From contig JBGSKQ010000135.1 of assembly GCA_041741095.1 (NCBI GenBank), forward strand, positions 1 to 64,000: DNA of 64,000 nt, given 5' to 3'. This document shows positions 28,818 through 37,271 of the stretch, in pieces (within the stretch, counting starts at the first letter, position 1; every line of letters begins with the position of its first letter). The position numbers were made by a program, and so were the translations under genes. This DNA comes from UBA6168 sp041741095 (lineage in GTDB: Bacteria; Bacteroidota; Bacteroidia; Chitinophagales; Saprospiraceae). Below the pieces are notes generated by a model. The model was given only the letters and a program-made list of their open reading frames with translations. It did not search any database and was not told where the DNA came from.

Positions 28818-29303
28818 ATGGTAAAAGAAAAATACAAGCTAAGGGTCAACGAAAAATTTGATTTTGAGCTCACGCCCTCCGACGCAGCAGCATTGGACAT
28901 AGTAGGTTCCAACGAAGGTTTTCATGTTTTGGACAACGGCAAATCCTACCACGCTGAAGTCATTTCCTTGGAAAAAGAAGAAAAAAAAGTACTGCTGAAA
29001 CTCAACGGCCAACAGTTCATGATCAATGTAGCCGATAACTATGATCAGTTAGTGGAGAAAATGGGCCTCAGCATAGCCGTTATCCATAAAATAAGCGAGA
29101 TAAAAGCCCCGATGCCAGGATTAGTTTTGAGCATTGCCGTCAAACCAGGGCAGGAAATAGTACACGGTGATCCGCTTCTTATCCTGGAAGCCATGAAAAT
29201 GGAGAACATCATCAAATCACCGGGCGAAGGGGTCGTAAAAACAGTTCACGCCATAAAAGGAAAAGCAGTTGAAAAGGGGGAAACCCTCATCGAATTGGAA
29301 TAA
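28818..29303 (+). CDS. Biotin/lipoyl attachment (biotin carboxyl carrier) protein
   Basis: 161 residues from the ATG at 28818 (MVKEKYKLRVNEKFDFEL). The C-terminal domain (about 90-161) is a biotinyl domain with the biotinylation motif EAMKM (LLILEAMKMENIIKSP). The flanking IKAPMPGLVLSI is typical of BCCP domains of acyl-CoA or oxaloacetate/pyruvate carboxylases. The N-terminal half is a small beta-rich domain seen in Bacteroidetes stand-alone carriers. It would carry CO2 between a biotin carboxylase and a carboxyltransferase; neither partner is in the window, so the substrate is unknown. Confidence 0.88.
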   Translation: MVKEKYKLRVNEKFDFELTPSDAAALDIVGSNEGFHVLDNGKSYHAEVISLEKEEKKVLLKLNGQQFMINVADNYDQLVEKMGLSIAVIHKISEIKAPMPGLVLSIAVKPGQEIVHGDPLLILEAMKMENIIKSPGEGVVKTVHAIKGKAVEKGETLIELE

Positions 29304-29458
29304 AAGAAAACGCCTTTCTACTATAAAAGCACTATCAGAACTTTCCAAAGGAAATGGCAAACAGAAGACAGCGTCGTTCGTTTGTAAAAAAAATGTTGCG
29401 AAAAATAAAAAGCAGTAGCTATTTTCGCAGTTCTTTTACTAGCCACTCCCAAGAAAGT

Positions 29459-29893
29459 ATGACACGAAAATTCCTCCTAATTGCATGCCTTTCTGGCATG
29501 TTCGCTGTGGGCCTCGGAGCATTCGCCGCCCACGTCCTGAAAAAAATCCTCACCGATTATCAAATCCACATTTTTGAAACGGGGGTACGTTACCAATTTT
29601 ACCATACGATTGCCATCCTTGCAGTAGCTATCCTGGGTCGTTACGTTTCCAAGCGCTGGGCAGAGATAGCCGGTTGGCTATTTGTGGCGGGTATTATCCT
29701 TTTTTCAGGTTCGCTTTATGTGCTTTCCCTCATTGAAATATTAGAAACGCCGGGCTTAGCAGCTTTAGCGGGCCCCATCACCCCAATTGGCGGTGTGTTG
29801 TTTATAGCGGGATGGGCCGCCCTGTTCAGGGCATGTGTTGATTATAAAGGAAGATCAGGCGCACACACCCACCATCACGGTAGTTCTCATTAA
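29459..29893 (+). CDS. DUF423 family membrane protein
   Basis: 144 residues from the ATG at 29459; the frame is open to 29354 but the extra residues are Ser/Arg-rich and unlike the family. DUF423 features: MTRKFLLIACLSGMFAVGLGAFAAH, then ETGVRYQFYHTIAIL and four membrane helices. It ends with a His-rich tail (HTHHHGSSH). The family (YgdD-like) is an inner-membrane protein of unknown function. The last four bases overlap the convergent protease gene. Confidence 0.88.
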   Translation: MTRKFLLIACLSGMFAVGLGAFAAHVLKKILTDYQIHIFETGVRYQFYHTIAILAVAILGRYVSKRWAEIAGWLFVAGIILFSGSLYVLSLIEILETPGLAALAGPITPIGGVLFIAGWAALFRACVDYKGRSGAHTHHHGSSH

Positions 29894-30900
29894 GCGTATT
29901 TCTTGATTTCGTCCAGCACATAAGAAATCAAAATCCCCCGGTTGGCGCTGGCTTTTTCGCCGGAGGCATTGATGGCCAAGCCGCCTTCCGACATCAGCTT
30001 GCCCGCATGGTGCAGGGCCACCACTTTCCAATCTTGGTTGAAAACGGGCGATCCGCTGGAGCCTGGTTCAGTATCGGCTTTGTAAAATATTTTGGAATCC
30101 CAGATGGAAATGACTTCGTTGGAAGTTAAAGCTATTTGCTTGTCGTCACCATTTGGATGCTGGATGATATTCACAGGGTCATTCAGTACTGGTGTGGCAT
30201 CGGGTGCAAGTTCGAGATAACCCCAATCGCTCAAAGGAGTCGGGTTGGATGCTGCGTTGATTTTTACCCTGGTAAAATCAAGTTCCTTATTGGTGATGAA
30301 GGCAGAAGGATTGAGTGTGTATTTAAATCTGGTTCTGCTGCTACCAGAAGTATCCACTTCAAAATTGAATTCAATATATGCATCCGCAGCCGTTTGCTGG
30401 TTGGGCAAAACATGGTTATTGGTAAACAGATAATCCCCGGCAATCAAAAAACCTGTGCCAGTGGCACCATCTGGCAACACAATCCGGCAAACGCTTTTGG
30501 CGGCGTTCAAGGCCTTTTCCAGCCAAGAGATTTTTACCAAATGGCTTTTATCTCCCAATACTTTTTCCAAAACCCGATCATCCGGCACTTGAAAATTGTA
30601 GGCAGCTACCCCCTTCACCATGCTGTTCAACTCCATTTTTCGGGGAATCCCATCCGTGAGGGTAATCAATGCATACCGAATCTGTTGCTTCGTGCGGTTA
30701 TAATATTCATACGGCACCATGCCTCTTGCATTGTCCTTCTCGTTGCTTTTGAACCTTGATTTTTGCAAAACGAGATCGTTTTCGATTCCAATTTGAAGAT
30801 TTTCGTCGAGCCCCTCCAAAAAATCAAGGGCCTGTTCTATTTCGTCCTCTTCAATGAGTTCCTTTACATTTTTCAAAAGTGTCTGTTGGGCATTTTGCAT
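29890..30900 (-). CDS. Trypsin-like serine protease with N-terminal effector-associated-type domain
   Basis: 336 residues from the ATG at 30900 (frame open to 30966). Residues 1-88 form a small helical domain (LLKNVKELIEEDEIEQALDF, then QKSRF and YNRTKQQIRYALITLTDGIP) resembling effector-associated domain 11 (EAD11) of bacterial conflict systems. Residues 135-330 are a trypsin-fold protease with H163 (LFTNNHVL), D208 (NKELDFTRVKI) and S282 (TEPGSSGSPVF). No signal peptide, so it is cytoplasmic. In such systems the helical domain pairs with the same domain on a partner and the protease acts as effector. No obvious partner is in the window. EAD assignment is by eye. Confidence 0.82.
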   Translation of the reverse strand: MQNAQQTLLKNVKELIEEDEIEQALDFLEGLDENLQIGIENDLVLQKSRFKSNEKDNARGMVPYEYYNRTKQQIRYALITLTDGIPRKMELNSMVKGVAAYNFQVPDDRVLEKVLGDKSHLVKISWLEKALNAAKSVCRIVLPDGATGTGFLIAGDYLFTNNHVLPNQQTAADAYIEFNFEVDTSGSSRTRFKYTLNPSAFITNKELDFTRVKINAASNPTPLSDWGYLELAPDATPVLNDPVNIIQHPNGDDKQIALTSNEVISIWDSKIFYKADTEPGSSGSPVFNQDWKVVALHHAGKLMSEGGLAINASGEKASANRGILISYVLDEIKKYA

Positions 30901-30985
30901 GGCTGAAATTTTTAATCGAAATTTCCCCGCTTGGCGGGAAGGTGGTTGTAGGAAATGATTCGGCAAAATATCAATTCACGGTTAT

Positions 30986-32479
30986 ATGTCAAAAAGAGAT
31001 TTAAAAATGCGGGAATATTTCGTTGGGGTGGACATTGGCACATCGAGTGTAAAAGCTGCCGCATTTGATAAAAAAGGGGTGTTATTGGGAAAAAAAACGG
31101 CCAGCTACCCTACCCTTTCCCCCGCCGCAGGCTTACATGAACAAGACCCCGAACAAGTTTTTACCGCAACAATCCAATGCCTAAAGAACTTATTATCAAG
31201 CACTTCCGGTTCGGTAGCCGCAGTTTCGTTCAGCAGCGCCATGCACAGCCTGATAGCATTGGACGGCAAGGGGAAAGCTATTTCGCCTTGTATATTATGG
31301 TCCGACAACAGAAGCGCAACGATTGCGGAGCAATTAAAAAAAACAGCCGAGGGCAGCGATATTTACCAGCATACAGGTACGCCCATTCATGCCATGTCGC
31401 CATTGTGTAAAATCGCTTGGCTGCGCCAATTCAATACTTCCATTTTTCAAAAAAGCGCCCACTTCATCGGCATCAAAGAATATATCATTTTTCGCTTGAC
31501 AAACGAACTGCTGACCGATTACTCCATAGCGTCTGCCACAGGACTATTTGATGCTAAAAAATGCGATTGGTACTCCCCTGCACTCGATTTTGCCGGCATT
31601 ACTGCCGAAAAACTCCCTACTCTCGTTTCACCCGAGCACCAGTTGAATTTTATCAAAAATGAATTTGCTCAATATTTAAAAATACCAGCCAACACACCAT
31701 TCATCATCGGTGCCTCCGACGGTTGCCTGGCAAATTTGGGCGCAGGTGCTTCCTCGCCCGGCGAGGCCGTCCTGACCATTGGCACGAGCGGGGCGCTTCG
31801 CATGAACACCAACACTCCGGCGAACGACGTAAAGCAGCGGATTTTCAATTATTTACTCGTTGAAAACCAATACGTTACGGGCGGGGCCAGCAACAATGGC
31901 GGTATTGTTTACGAGTGGTTTACACAACAATTTTTTGGCACCAAGCCCAACAGCAAAAGCATGAAACCCAGGCAAGAGGCGCTTTCCCTGCTTCCTGCTG
32001 GCAGCGACGGACTTTTATTTGTGCCTTACATTTTAGGCGAACGGGCTCCAGTTTGGAATGCCCATGCCAAGGGTGGTTTCCATGGTATTGCCCATCACCA
32101 CACGCTGGCCCATTTCCACAAGGCTGTTTTAGAAGGCATCCTTTTGAATATGAGCCTGATAGGCGAAGTGTTGGAAGAAGTGGTGGCGCCCATGCAGGTC
32201 ATTTATGCCAATGGTGGTTTTGTCAAGATGCCAGTTTGGGTGCAAATGGCAGCCGATATGTTTGGCAAAAAAATCTGCCTGTCGGAAAACGAGGAGGCCA
32301 GCGCCTTTGGGGCAGCGCTGTTGGGCATGAAGGCCATAGGGCACTTGGATGATTTTTCTTTGGCAAAAAAAATGGCCGGGCTGAGAAAAGAGTTTCTGCC
32401 AGATTTGGGCCACCATGAAGTTTATTTGCAAAAAAGAAAGGAGATTAAAGCGGTTTATAAAAGGCTCTTTGATGAATGA
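30986..32479 (+). CDS. FGGY-family carbohydrate kinase (gluconokinase-like)
   Basis: About 490-497 residues; ATGs at 30986 and 31007 are both possible (the second gives MREYFVGVDIGTSSVKAAAF). The FGGY fold is clear: phosphate-1 motif GVDIGTSSVKAAAFD, catalytic Asp in ILWSDNRS, GASDGCLANLGAG, phosphate-2 motif TIGTSGALR, adenosine motif YANGGFVKMPVW and EEASAFGAALLG. It transfers phosphate from ATP to a sugar acid or polyol. Overall pattern fits gluconokinase/xylulokinase relatives; gluconate is the best guess. It is divergent from the protease gene (85-bp gap) and ends in a shared terminator. Confidence 0.88.
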   Translation: MSKRDLKMREYFVGVDIGTSSVKAAAFDKKGVLLGKKTASYPTLSPAAGLHEQDPEQVFTATIQCLKNLLSSTSGSVAAVSFSSAMHSLIALDGKGKAISPCILWSDNRSATIAEQLKKTAEGSDIYQHTGTPIHAMSPLCKIAWLRQFNTSIFQKSAHFIGIKEYIIFRLTNELLTDYSIASATGLFDAKKCDWYSPALDFAGITAEKLPTLVSPEHQLNFIKNEFAQYLKIPANTPFIIGASDGCLANLGAGASSPGEAVLTIGTSGALRMNTNTPANDVKQRIFNYLLVENQYVTGGASNNGGIVYEWFTQQFFGTKPNSKSMKPRQEALSLLPAGSDGLLFVPYILGERAPVWNAHAKGGFHGIAHHHTLAHFHKAVLEGILLNMSLIGEVLEEVVAPMQVIYANGGFVKMPVWVQMAADMFGKKICLSENEEASAFGAALLGMKAIGHLDDFSLAKKMAGLRKEFLPDLGHHEVYLQKRKEIKAVYKRLFDE

Positions 32480-32515
32480 AAAAGCCCTCGGAAGGATTGA
32501 TTCCGAGGGCTTTTT
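32479..32515. terminator. Bidirectional Rho-independent terminator
   Basis: 15-bp perfect inverted repeat (aaaaagccctcggaa 32479-32493, complement 32501-32515) with a 7-nt loop. Runs of A on the left and T on the right let it work for both the kinase gene (plus) and the convergent transporter gene (minus). Confidence 0.9.
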
Positions 32516-32535
32516 GTATGCCGTTTTTCAATTCA

Positions 32536-34128
32536 CTATTGAATGCCGTGCATCCACTTCTTCAAAATAGGCGACAGCAACAATAACAGTACCGCCGCAC
32601 TAAGGGTGACATAAACGCCCCAGTTCATATAAACATCAACAAATGCCTGAAGGGCACTGGCGGCATCACCACCTTCACCGGGCGAAGCGATCATTTTGCC
32701 CAGTTCGCCCGCAATTTTGTGGGCAAAAGCAATGGACAAAAACCAGGAGCCCATGATGAAGCCTACCATTTTGGCAGGTGAAAGCTTAGTGACAACAGAA
32801 AGGCCCACCGGAGAAATACTCAACTCGCCTGTGGTATGGAACAGGTACATACCAATGATAAATACCAATGGGATAAGCGAGCCGACCGGAACCTCGGCAT
32901 CTGCGGCCAAGCCGACCAAAGAGGGAAGGGCCGCTTTGGCACCCCAAACGATGATAAAGTATCCGAGCGCCATTTGCAGGAGGCCGTAAAAGAACTTCAT
33001 CGGCGTGCGTGGCTCCTTCTTTGCCTTGGCAAGTTTTAACCAAATCCAGGAAAATACGGGCGCCAGCAGCATGATGAACAATGGATTGACCGCCTGCAAC
33101 TGACCAGCCGTTAATCCTTGACGGTTCACATACCTATCAGCAAGTACCGTTAAGGAACCGCCCGCCTGTTCAAATAGTGTCCAGAAAATCATATGGAAGA
33201 AAAACAAGAAGAAAAAGACAAGCAAACGCTGTCCGTCTTCCCTGTTTTCCATTGTCAAAGCACCATAAACAATGTAACCCAAAACCCCTAATCCACCAAA
33301 TATCAGAATGTAGTTGGTGATTTGCTCCATGTCAATCAGCAGGGCAAAAATCGGAATGGCTACAAGTGAAGCAACTATGATAGTTGACTGTTGATTGAGG
33401 CCAGCAAAGAAGGCTTTTTTCAACGCAGCAGGATTAGGTGGATTGCCCTGGTCTTCATATTTGGACATGTTGTTCCAAAAAACGACCAAACCAAGCACCA
33501 TACCGATACCCGCTGCCAGGAAGCCAAGTGACCAGTCCACCCTTTGTGCCAAAAACGCACAAGTGATGGGAGCAAGGAAAGCTCCGATATTGATGCCCAT
33601 ATAAAATATGGTAAATGCGCCGTCTTTGCGTGGGTCGTTTTTATCGTAGAATGTTCCCAAAAAGCTGGAAATATTGGGCTTGAAAAATCCATTGCCAACG
33701 GCCAAGAGGCCAAGGCCAACAAAGAAAAGTATTTCGCTGCCCACAAAAGCGGCATTCCCTGCCAAAATAAACTGCGCCAAAGCCATGCACACCCCTCCCA
33801 ACAGGATAGTGCGCCGGAAACCCAAAATCTTATCGGCCACCATACCACCAATCACCGGGGCGGCGTACAACAAGGCATTGAATGCGCCATAAATACCGTA
33901 GGCCCTTGCATCCGCTTCTCCTTGCGCCATTTGCTTGAAGAGCACACCCGTCATATAAAGCACGAGGAAGGCACGCATACCATAGAAAGAAAAGCGCTCC
34001 CACATTTCCGTAAAAAACAGCGTGAACAGCGCTTTTGGGTGTACTTTCCGCTGCGACAAGACCACCAGCGGCACCCAAATGAGAACAAACAACCATCCAA
34101 AAATCAGTAATCCAATTGCTGCATCCAT
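32536..34128 (-). CDS. POT/PTR2 family proton-coupled oligopeptide transporter
   Basis: 530 residues with about 14 hydrophobic helices. The proton-coupling motif ExxER is visible in TEMWERFSFYGMRAFLVLYM (about 41-60). Also seen: IYGAFNALLYAAPVIGGMVA, FKPNISSFLGTFYDKNDPRKDG (second family signature) and the late GELSISPVGLSVVTKLSP. It imports di/tripeptides with protons across the inner membrane. A single-gene unit with its own promoter candidate near 34250. High confidence for family; the peptide range is not predictable. Confidence 0.93.
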   Translation of the reverse strand: MDAAIGLLIFGWLFVLIWVPLVVLSQRKVHPKALFTLFFTEMWERFSFYGMRAFLVLYMTGVLFKQMAQGEADARAYGIYGAFNALLYAAPVIGGMVADKILGFRRTILLGGVCMALAQFILAGNAAFVGSEILFFVGLGLLAVGNGFFKPNISSFLGTFYDKNDPRKDGAFTIFYMGINIGAFLAPITCAFLAQRVDWSLGFLAAGIGMVLGLVVFWNNMSKYEDQGNPPNPAALKKAFFAGLNQQSTIIVASLVAIPIFALLIDMEQITNYILIFGGLGVLGYIVYGALTMENREDGQRLLVFFFLFFFHMIFWTLFEQAGGSLTVLADRYVNRQGLTAGQLQAVNPLFIMLLAPVFSWIWLKLAKAKKEPRTPMKFFYGLLQMALGYFIIVWGAKAALPSLVGLAADAEVPVGSLIPLVFIIGMYLFHTTGELSISPVGLSVVTKLSPAKMVGFIMGSWFLSIAFAHKIAGELGKMIASPGEGGDAASALQAFVDVYMNWGVYVTLSAAVLLLLLSPILKKWMHGIQ

Positions 34129-34244
34129 GAGTTAGTTTTTAGTTTAATTGCAAACCTGCGAAACAAATATCCAGGTAAAGCTCGGCAAGTTCGTTTTGTT
34201 TGAAAATCAATTGATTAGGTTTGATCTGTTTGGCATAAACCGGC

Positions 34245-34273
34245 CAAAAATAGCTTTTTTTCTTTCCTTCCAA
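34245..34273 (-). promoter_or_regulatory. Candidate promoter for the peptide transporter gene
   Basis: On the minus strand TTG (34273-34271), 18 nt, then TATTTTTG (34252-34245), matching TAnnTTTG. It is about 115 bp upstream of the start at 34128. Confidence 0.4.
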
Positions 34274-34366
34274 GGAAAAAGCGGCATTTTGTTTCGCAGG
34301 CTACCTTTTTGAAATTATGGCAACCCAATTCTTGGCTATCTTATGCCTCCCGAAACAAGTTTGGGG

Positions 34367-34978
34367 TTACTGCTGTATCTGCTCCTCCTGCCTCCCCTCC
34401 ATTTCCAACCTCCACCCCGCCCCTTCCACGAGCAGTTTCATCATTTCAAATAAATGGTGGCGTTGCTCCAGGGCTTTGGTGTGCAGGTCGCTTTCCAGGG
34501 CTTTTTCCTTGATAAAATTTTTGGCGTTGGCGTTCAGCTTGTTGTAGTCTTCCGTGGAAAAGGAGTTGAAGATCCCCTCTTGGATGTCGTAGTAGTCTAT
34601 GTCGTGATCAATGGACAGCAGTTCAGGGTCAGGGATGCCGCTGATGAGGATGGTTTTTTGTTCTGGCAAGGTCTGAATTTGCATTTTATCCAAATCAAAA
34701 CCAAAGGACACCTTGGCCTTCACCCGGATGAGCGCTTTTTTCCTAAAAATGCCAAAGTCGTAGCCATAATAGTCCTGATAATCATAGATTTCCGAAAAGT
34801 AGCCTTCCACCGTCACCAGTTTGGCCACCTCTTGAATCCGTTCCAACAGCACCGTGGCCTCTTGCTTTTCCACGGCTTCCGATTTTTTATAAAACCAACG
34901 GGCCACGAATATGCCGATGGCAAAAACCACCAGCAAAATGGCCGCCCGAAGTATGTTTTTGCTCAGCATTGCTTGCAT
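34367..34978 (-). CDS. DUF4230 domain protein, membrane-anchored
   Basis: 203 residues. One N-terminal helix (ILRAAILLVVFAIGIFVARWF), then a soluble domain with EVAKLVTVEGYFSEIYDYQD, KKALIRVKAKVSFGFDLDKM and ILISGIPDPELLSIDHDIDYYD, the pattern of DUF4230. The family is widespread in Bacteroidetes and Firmicutes; its function is unknown. The C-terminal ~50 residues are helical and charged. It is 37 bp downstream of the GGGP synthase stop on the same strand, so the two may be co-transcribed. Confidence 0.82.
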   Translation of the reverse strand: MQAMLSKNILRAAILLVVFAIGIFVARWFYKKSEAVEKQEATVLLERIQEVAKLVTVEGYFSEIYDYQDYYGYDFGIFRKKALIRVKAKVSFGFDLDKMQIQTLPEQKTILISGIPDPELLSIDHDIDYYDIQEGIFNSFSTEDYNKLNANAKNFIKEKALESDLHTKALEQRHHLFEMMKLLVEGAGWRLEMEGRQEEQIQQ

Positions 34979-35015
34979 TTTTATTCTTTATTTTTTTGGT
35001 CAAATGGAGGAAAAA

Positions 35016-35765
35016 TCACCTCCCCTGCCCATCGTGTACCGCCGCAGCCATATCCAAAAGCAAATCCGGGTCTTTTTCGATGGCATTTCCCACCACCACA
35101 ACGTCGGCACCAGCCTTGACATTGGCCGCCGCTTTTTCAGGCGTGCGAATGCCGCCGCCCACGATGAGCGGAATGGTAATCGCCCCGCTCACCGATTCGA
35201 TGATGTCTTCGCTGATAGGTTTTAGTGCCCCACTGCCAGCATCCATGTAGAGCAAGCGCAGGCCCAACATTTCGCCTGCCATTGCCGTGCAGACGGCGAT
35301 GTCCTCCTTGTGGGTGGGAATGGGGCGGGTATTGCTCATATACAAAACGGAGGTAGGTGCGCCGCCGTCAATGAGCATGTAGCCCGTGGGTAATATTTCC
35401 AGTGGGCTGAGCTTCAGGTATGGCGCTGCGATGACGTGGTTGCCAATGAGCAAGTCGGCATTTCGGCCAGAAATGAGCGACAGGAACAGGATGGCGTCGG
35501 CCTTCCAACTCAGTTGCAACGAGTTGCCGGGGAACAGGATCATCGGGATGTGGCAACGTTCTTTGATCGCCAGCAGGCACTGGTCGAGCATGTTGTTGAC
35601 GATGAGGCTGCCGCCGATGAAAAAGTAGTCCACATTGGCTTTCACGGCATGGTCGAGCACTTTGTCCATGTTTCCCAGGCGTACTTTGTCAGGGTCTATC
35701 AGTACCACGAACTTCTTTTGTCCGTTGGCCTTGGCGGTTTGCAGGTCGGTTAGGATGTTGGGCAT
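35016..35765 (-). CDS. Geranylgeranylglyceryl/heptaprenylglyceryl phosphate synthase
   Basis: 249 residues from the ATG at 35765 (frame open to 35807). TIM-barrel prenyltransferase: KKFVVLIDPDKV at strand 1, VDYFFIGGSLIVNN, PMILFPGNSLQLS, LLYMDAGSGA and the phosphate-binding IPLIVGGGIRTPEKA and GADVVVVGNAIEKD. It joins sn-glycerol-1-phosphate to a polyprenyl diphosphate, making an ether bond. Archaea use it for membrane lipids; many Bacteroidetes carry a group II copy whose product role is less clear. Probably cytosolic. Alternative chain-length specificity cannot be judged. Confidence 0.92.
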   Translation of the reverse strand: MPNILTDLQTAKANGQKKFVVLIDPDKVRLGNMDKVLDHAVKANVDYFFIGGSLIVNNMLDQCLLAIKERCHIPMILFPGNSLQLSWKADAILFLSLISGRNADLLIGNHVIAAPYLKLSPLEILPTGYMLIDGGAPTSVLYMSNTRPIPTHKEDIAVCTAMAGEMLGLRLLYMDAGSGALKPISEDIIESVSGAITIPLIVGGGIRTPEKAAANVKAGADVVVVGNAIEKDPDLLLDMAAAVHDGQGR

Positions 35766-35835
35766 AGCGGGTTTTGGGTTGATGTCTGCCAATCGGCAGA
35801 CGTGCATGATGGGCGAAGATAAAAGAAGGATTTTT

Positions 35836-37260
35836 TTAGGCTGGCTTTTGCTTGCATGTTTTCCATTCCCATATCAACCAAATAAAAACAACGGCATATT
35901 CCAGGGCCACTATCCACAGGTTTTCGTGATAGGGGTCGTAGCTGTAGTTGATGTAGGTCAAAAACACCATGCCCGACCAAACGATGGGAAAACGCCATTT
36001 TGTAAAAACACAAAGTACGACGGGAAGTGCCAAGTACCAGGGGTGCAGGGTTGTTGTACAAATTAAATAAAGGCAAATGGCGAATAGCCAATGCCCCGGT
36101 AGCACAGCCTTTAGGCTGTCCCGTTGTACGGCATTCATGCCGTTCGCCGTAAACGGCGCACAACGGGACAGCCTAAAGGCTGTGCTACCAAGCGCCATCC
36201 ACAAAATGCCAAACATGGCCACCCCGCCCAACAGTGGCCCAAACAATGCTATCTGGTTGTAGCCCCAAATCTTGAAACCCATCCAGCGGAGCAGGTAATA
36301 CACACTGGCATTGTACTCCAGTTTTTGAAAATAGAGGCCGAGGCTGTTGCCGAAATTGGACAAGAATGACGCATTCACGATTGGTAAAAAAAGCAGGACG
36401 GTGACAAGACCGGCAAGGGTAAAATAGGCCAGGCTTTTTTTCCAGCCCAGTGCCTTTATCAAAAAAGGCAAAAAGAGCAGGGTCAACAATTTGGAACAAA
36501 TAGAAAAAGCAAAGGCAGCGGAAGAGAGGAAAAGGCAGTTTGCAGTCCGCAGTCCGCAGCCCGCAGTTAGGAGCCACAGGGCGAGCAAGAGGAAAAAAAT
36601 CATAGCGCCCTCAAAGTGCAAGTTGCCCGTTATTTCAATGATAATCAATGGGTTGAGGGCATAAAGCAGCACGTTTTTTTCGGGCATTCTGAAGCGCCGC
36701 AACAATTTTAGCAATAAAAAAATGGAGCCTATTTCAAATACTAACAGCCACAGCTTCATCACCACCGAACTCCAGTAAACATCATTGGGGAACAGCCAAC
36801 AGGCTGTGGCGAACTGCGCCTGCGCAATGGGCGGATAGCTGGTATAGGTGTTTTTTGCGCCAAATGCCTCAAACAACTCCCTGTTGATGCCTTCCACGGC
36901 AATGTTGTTTTCCAAATAATACAATGGCAAATGGTCAAACGGATTGTAGCCCTGTATGAGCAGCCTCCCGTCCCAAATAAAACGATAAACATCGTTGCTG
37001 AGATTGGGCAGGGAAAACACAAGCAGTAGGCGGAGCAGGATGGCGAGGGCGAGCCAGAAATGCAACGATGAACGATGAACGATAAACGATGAACCTCCCG
37101 AAGAAACCAATAAATAGAGGATAAAATGGGGAATATAGAAGGCGATGATTTTTAAAAATTCATGTTGTTGGGTAAAAAAACCAAGCCCAATGGTGAGGGC
37201 AATGAAAAGAAGGGCGATGGGCCACTGGGCGTATTTTATTAATTTGTGCTTGCTGGGCAT
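35836..37260 (-). CDS. Polytopic glycosyltransferase (GT-C, GT87/mannosyltransferase-like) with repeat insertions
   Basis: 474 residues, about 11-12 membrane helices. After the second helix, FSLPNLSNDVYRFIWDGRLL and GYNPFDHLP show the Asp-containing GT-C loop, and ALNPLIIIEITGNLHFE is typical of GT87-like enzymes using polyprenyl-phosphate sugars. Three stretches look inserted, all in loops: residues 56-66 (SSFIVHRSSL; 7-bp repeat), 230-241 (AGCGLRTANC; another 7-bp repeat) and 358-388 (a 92-bp palindrome, STAFRLSRCAP to DSLKAVLPG). All keep the reading frame. It follows the GT2 gene by 11 bp, suggesting one operon. Confidence 0.8.
   Translation of the reverse strand: MPSKHKLIKYAQWPIALLFIALTIGLGFFTQQHEFLKIIAFYIPHFILYLLVSSGGSSFIVHRSSLHFWLALAILLRLLLVFSLPNLSNDVYRFIWDGRLLIQGYNPFDHLPLYYLENNIAVEGINRELFEAFGAKNTYTSYPPIAQAQFATACWLFPNDVYWSSVVMKLWLLVFEIGSIFLLLKLLRRFRMPEKNVLLYALNPLIIIEITGNLHFEGAMIFFLLLALWLLTAGCGLRTANCLFLSSAAFAFSICSKLLTLLFLPFLIKALGWKKSLAYFTLAGLVTVLLFLPIVNASFLSNFGNSLGLYFQKLEYNASVYYLLRWMGFKIWGYNQIALFGPLLGGVAMFGILWMALGSTAFRLSRCAPFTANGMNAVQRDSLKAVLPGHWLFAICLYLICTTTLHPWYLALPVVLCVFTKWRFPIVWSGMVFLTYINYSYDPYHENLWIVALEYAVVFIWLIWEWKTCKQKPA
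36098..36189. repeat. 92-bp palindromic element inserted in a coding sequence
   Basis: Perfect 30-bp arms (36098-36127 and 36160-36189, beginning ggtagcacagcctttaggct). The 32-bp centre holds two further hairpins: acggcat/atgccgt (36128-36143) and cgccg/cggcg (36145-36158). The fold is a cloverleaf. It has no internal gene and lies in frame within the GT87-like gene, resembling palindromic elements that insert in proteins (as in Rickettsia). Confidence 0.92.
36541..36571. repeat. 7-bp tandem repeat (CAGTCCG type) inside the GT87-like gene
   Basis: Four units: tgcagtc cgcagtc cgcagcc cgcagtt. Encodes AGCGLRTANC in a loop between two membrane helices. A 7-bp unit keeps the frame only every three units, giving a 7-residue period. 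Confidence 0.85.
37064..37094. repeat. 7-bp tandem repeat (AACGATG type) inside the GT87-like gene
   Basis: Units aacgatg, aacgatg, aacgata, aacgatg, aac. Read on the coding strand it gives SSFIVHRSS. The same unit occurs between genes at 39434, 40858, 56433 and 63455. Confidence 0.9.
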
Positions 37261-37271
37261 TGGTCACAGGG

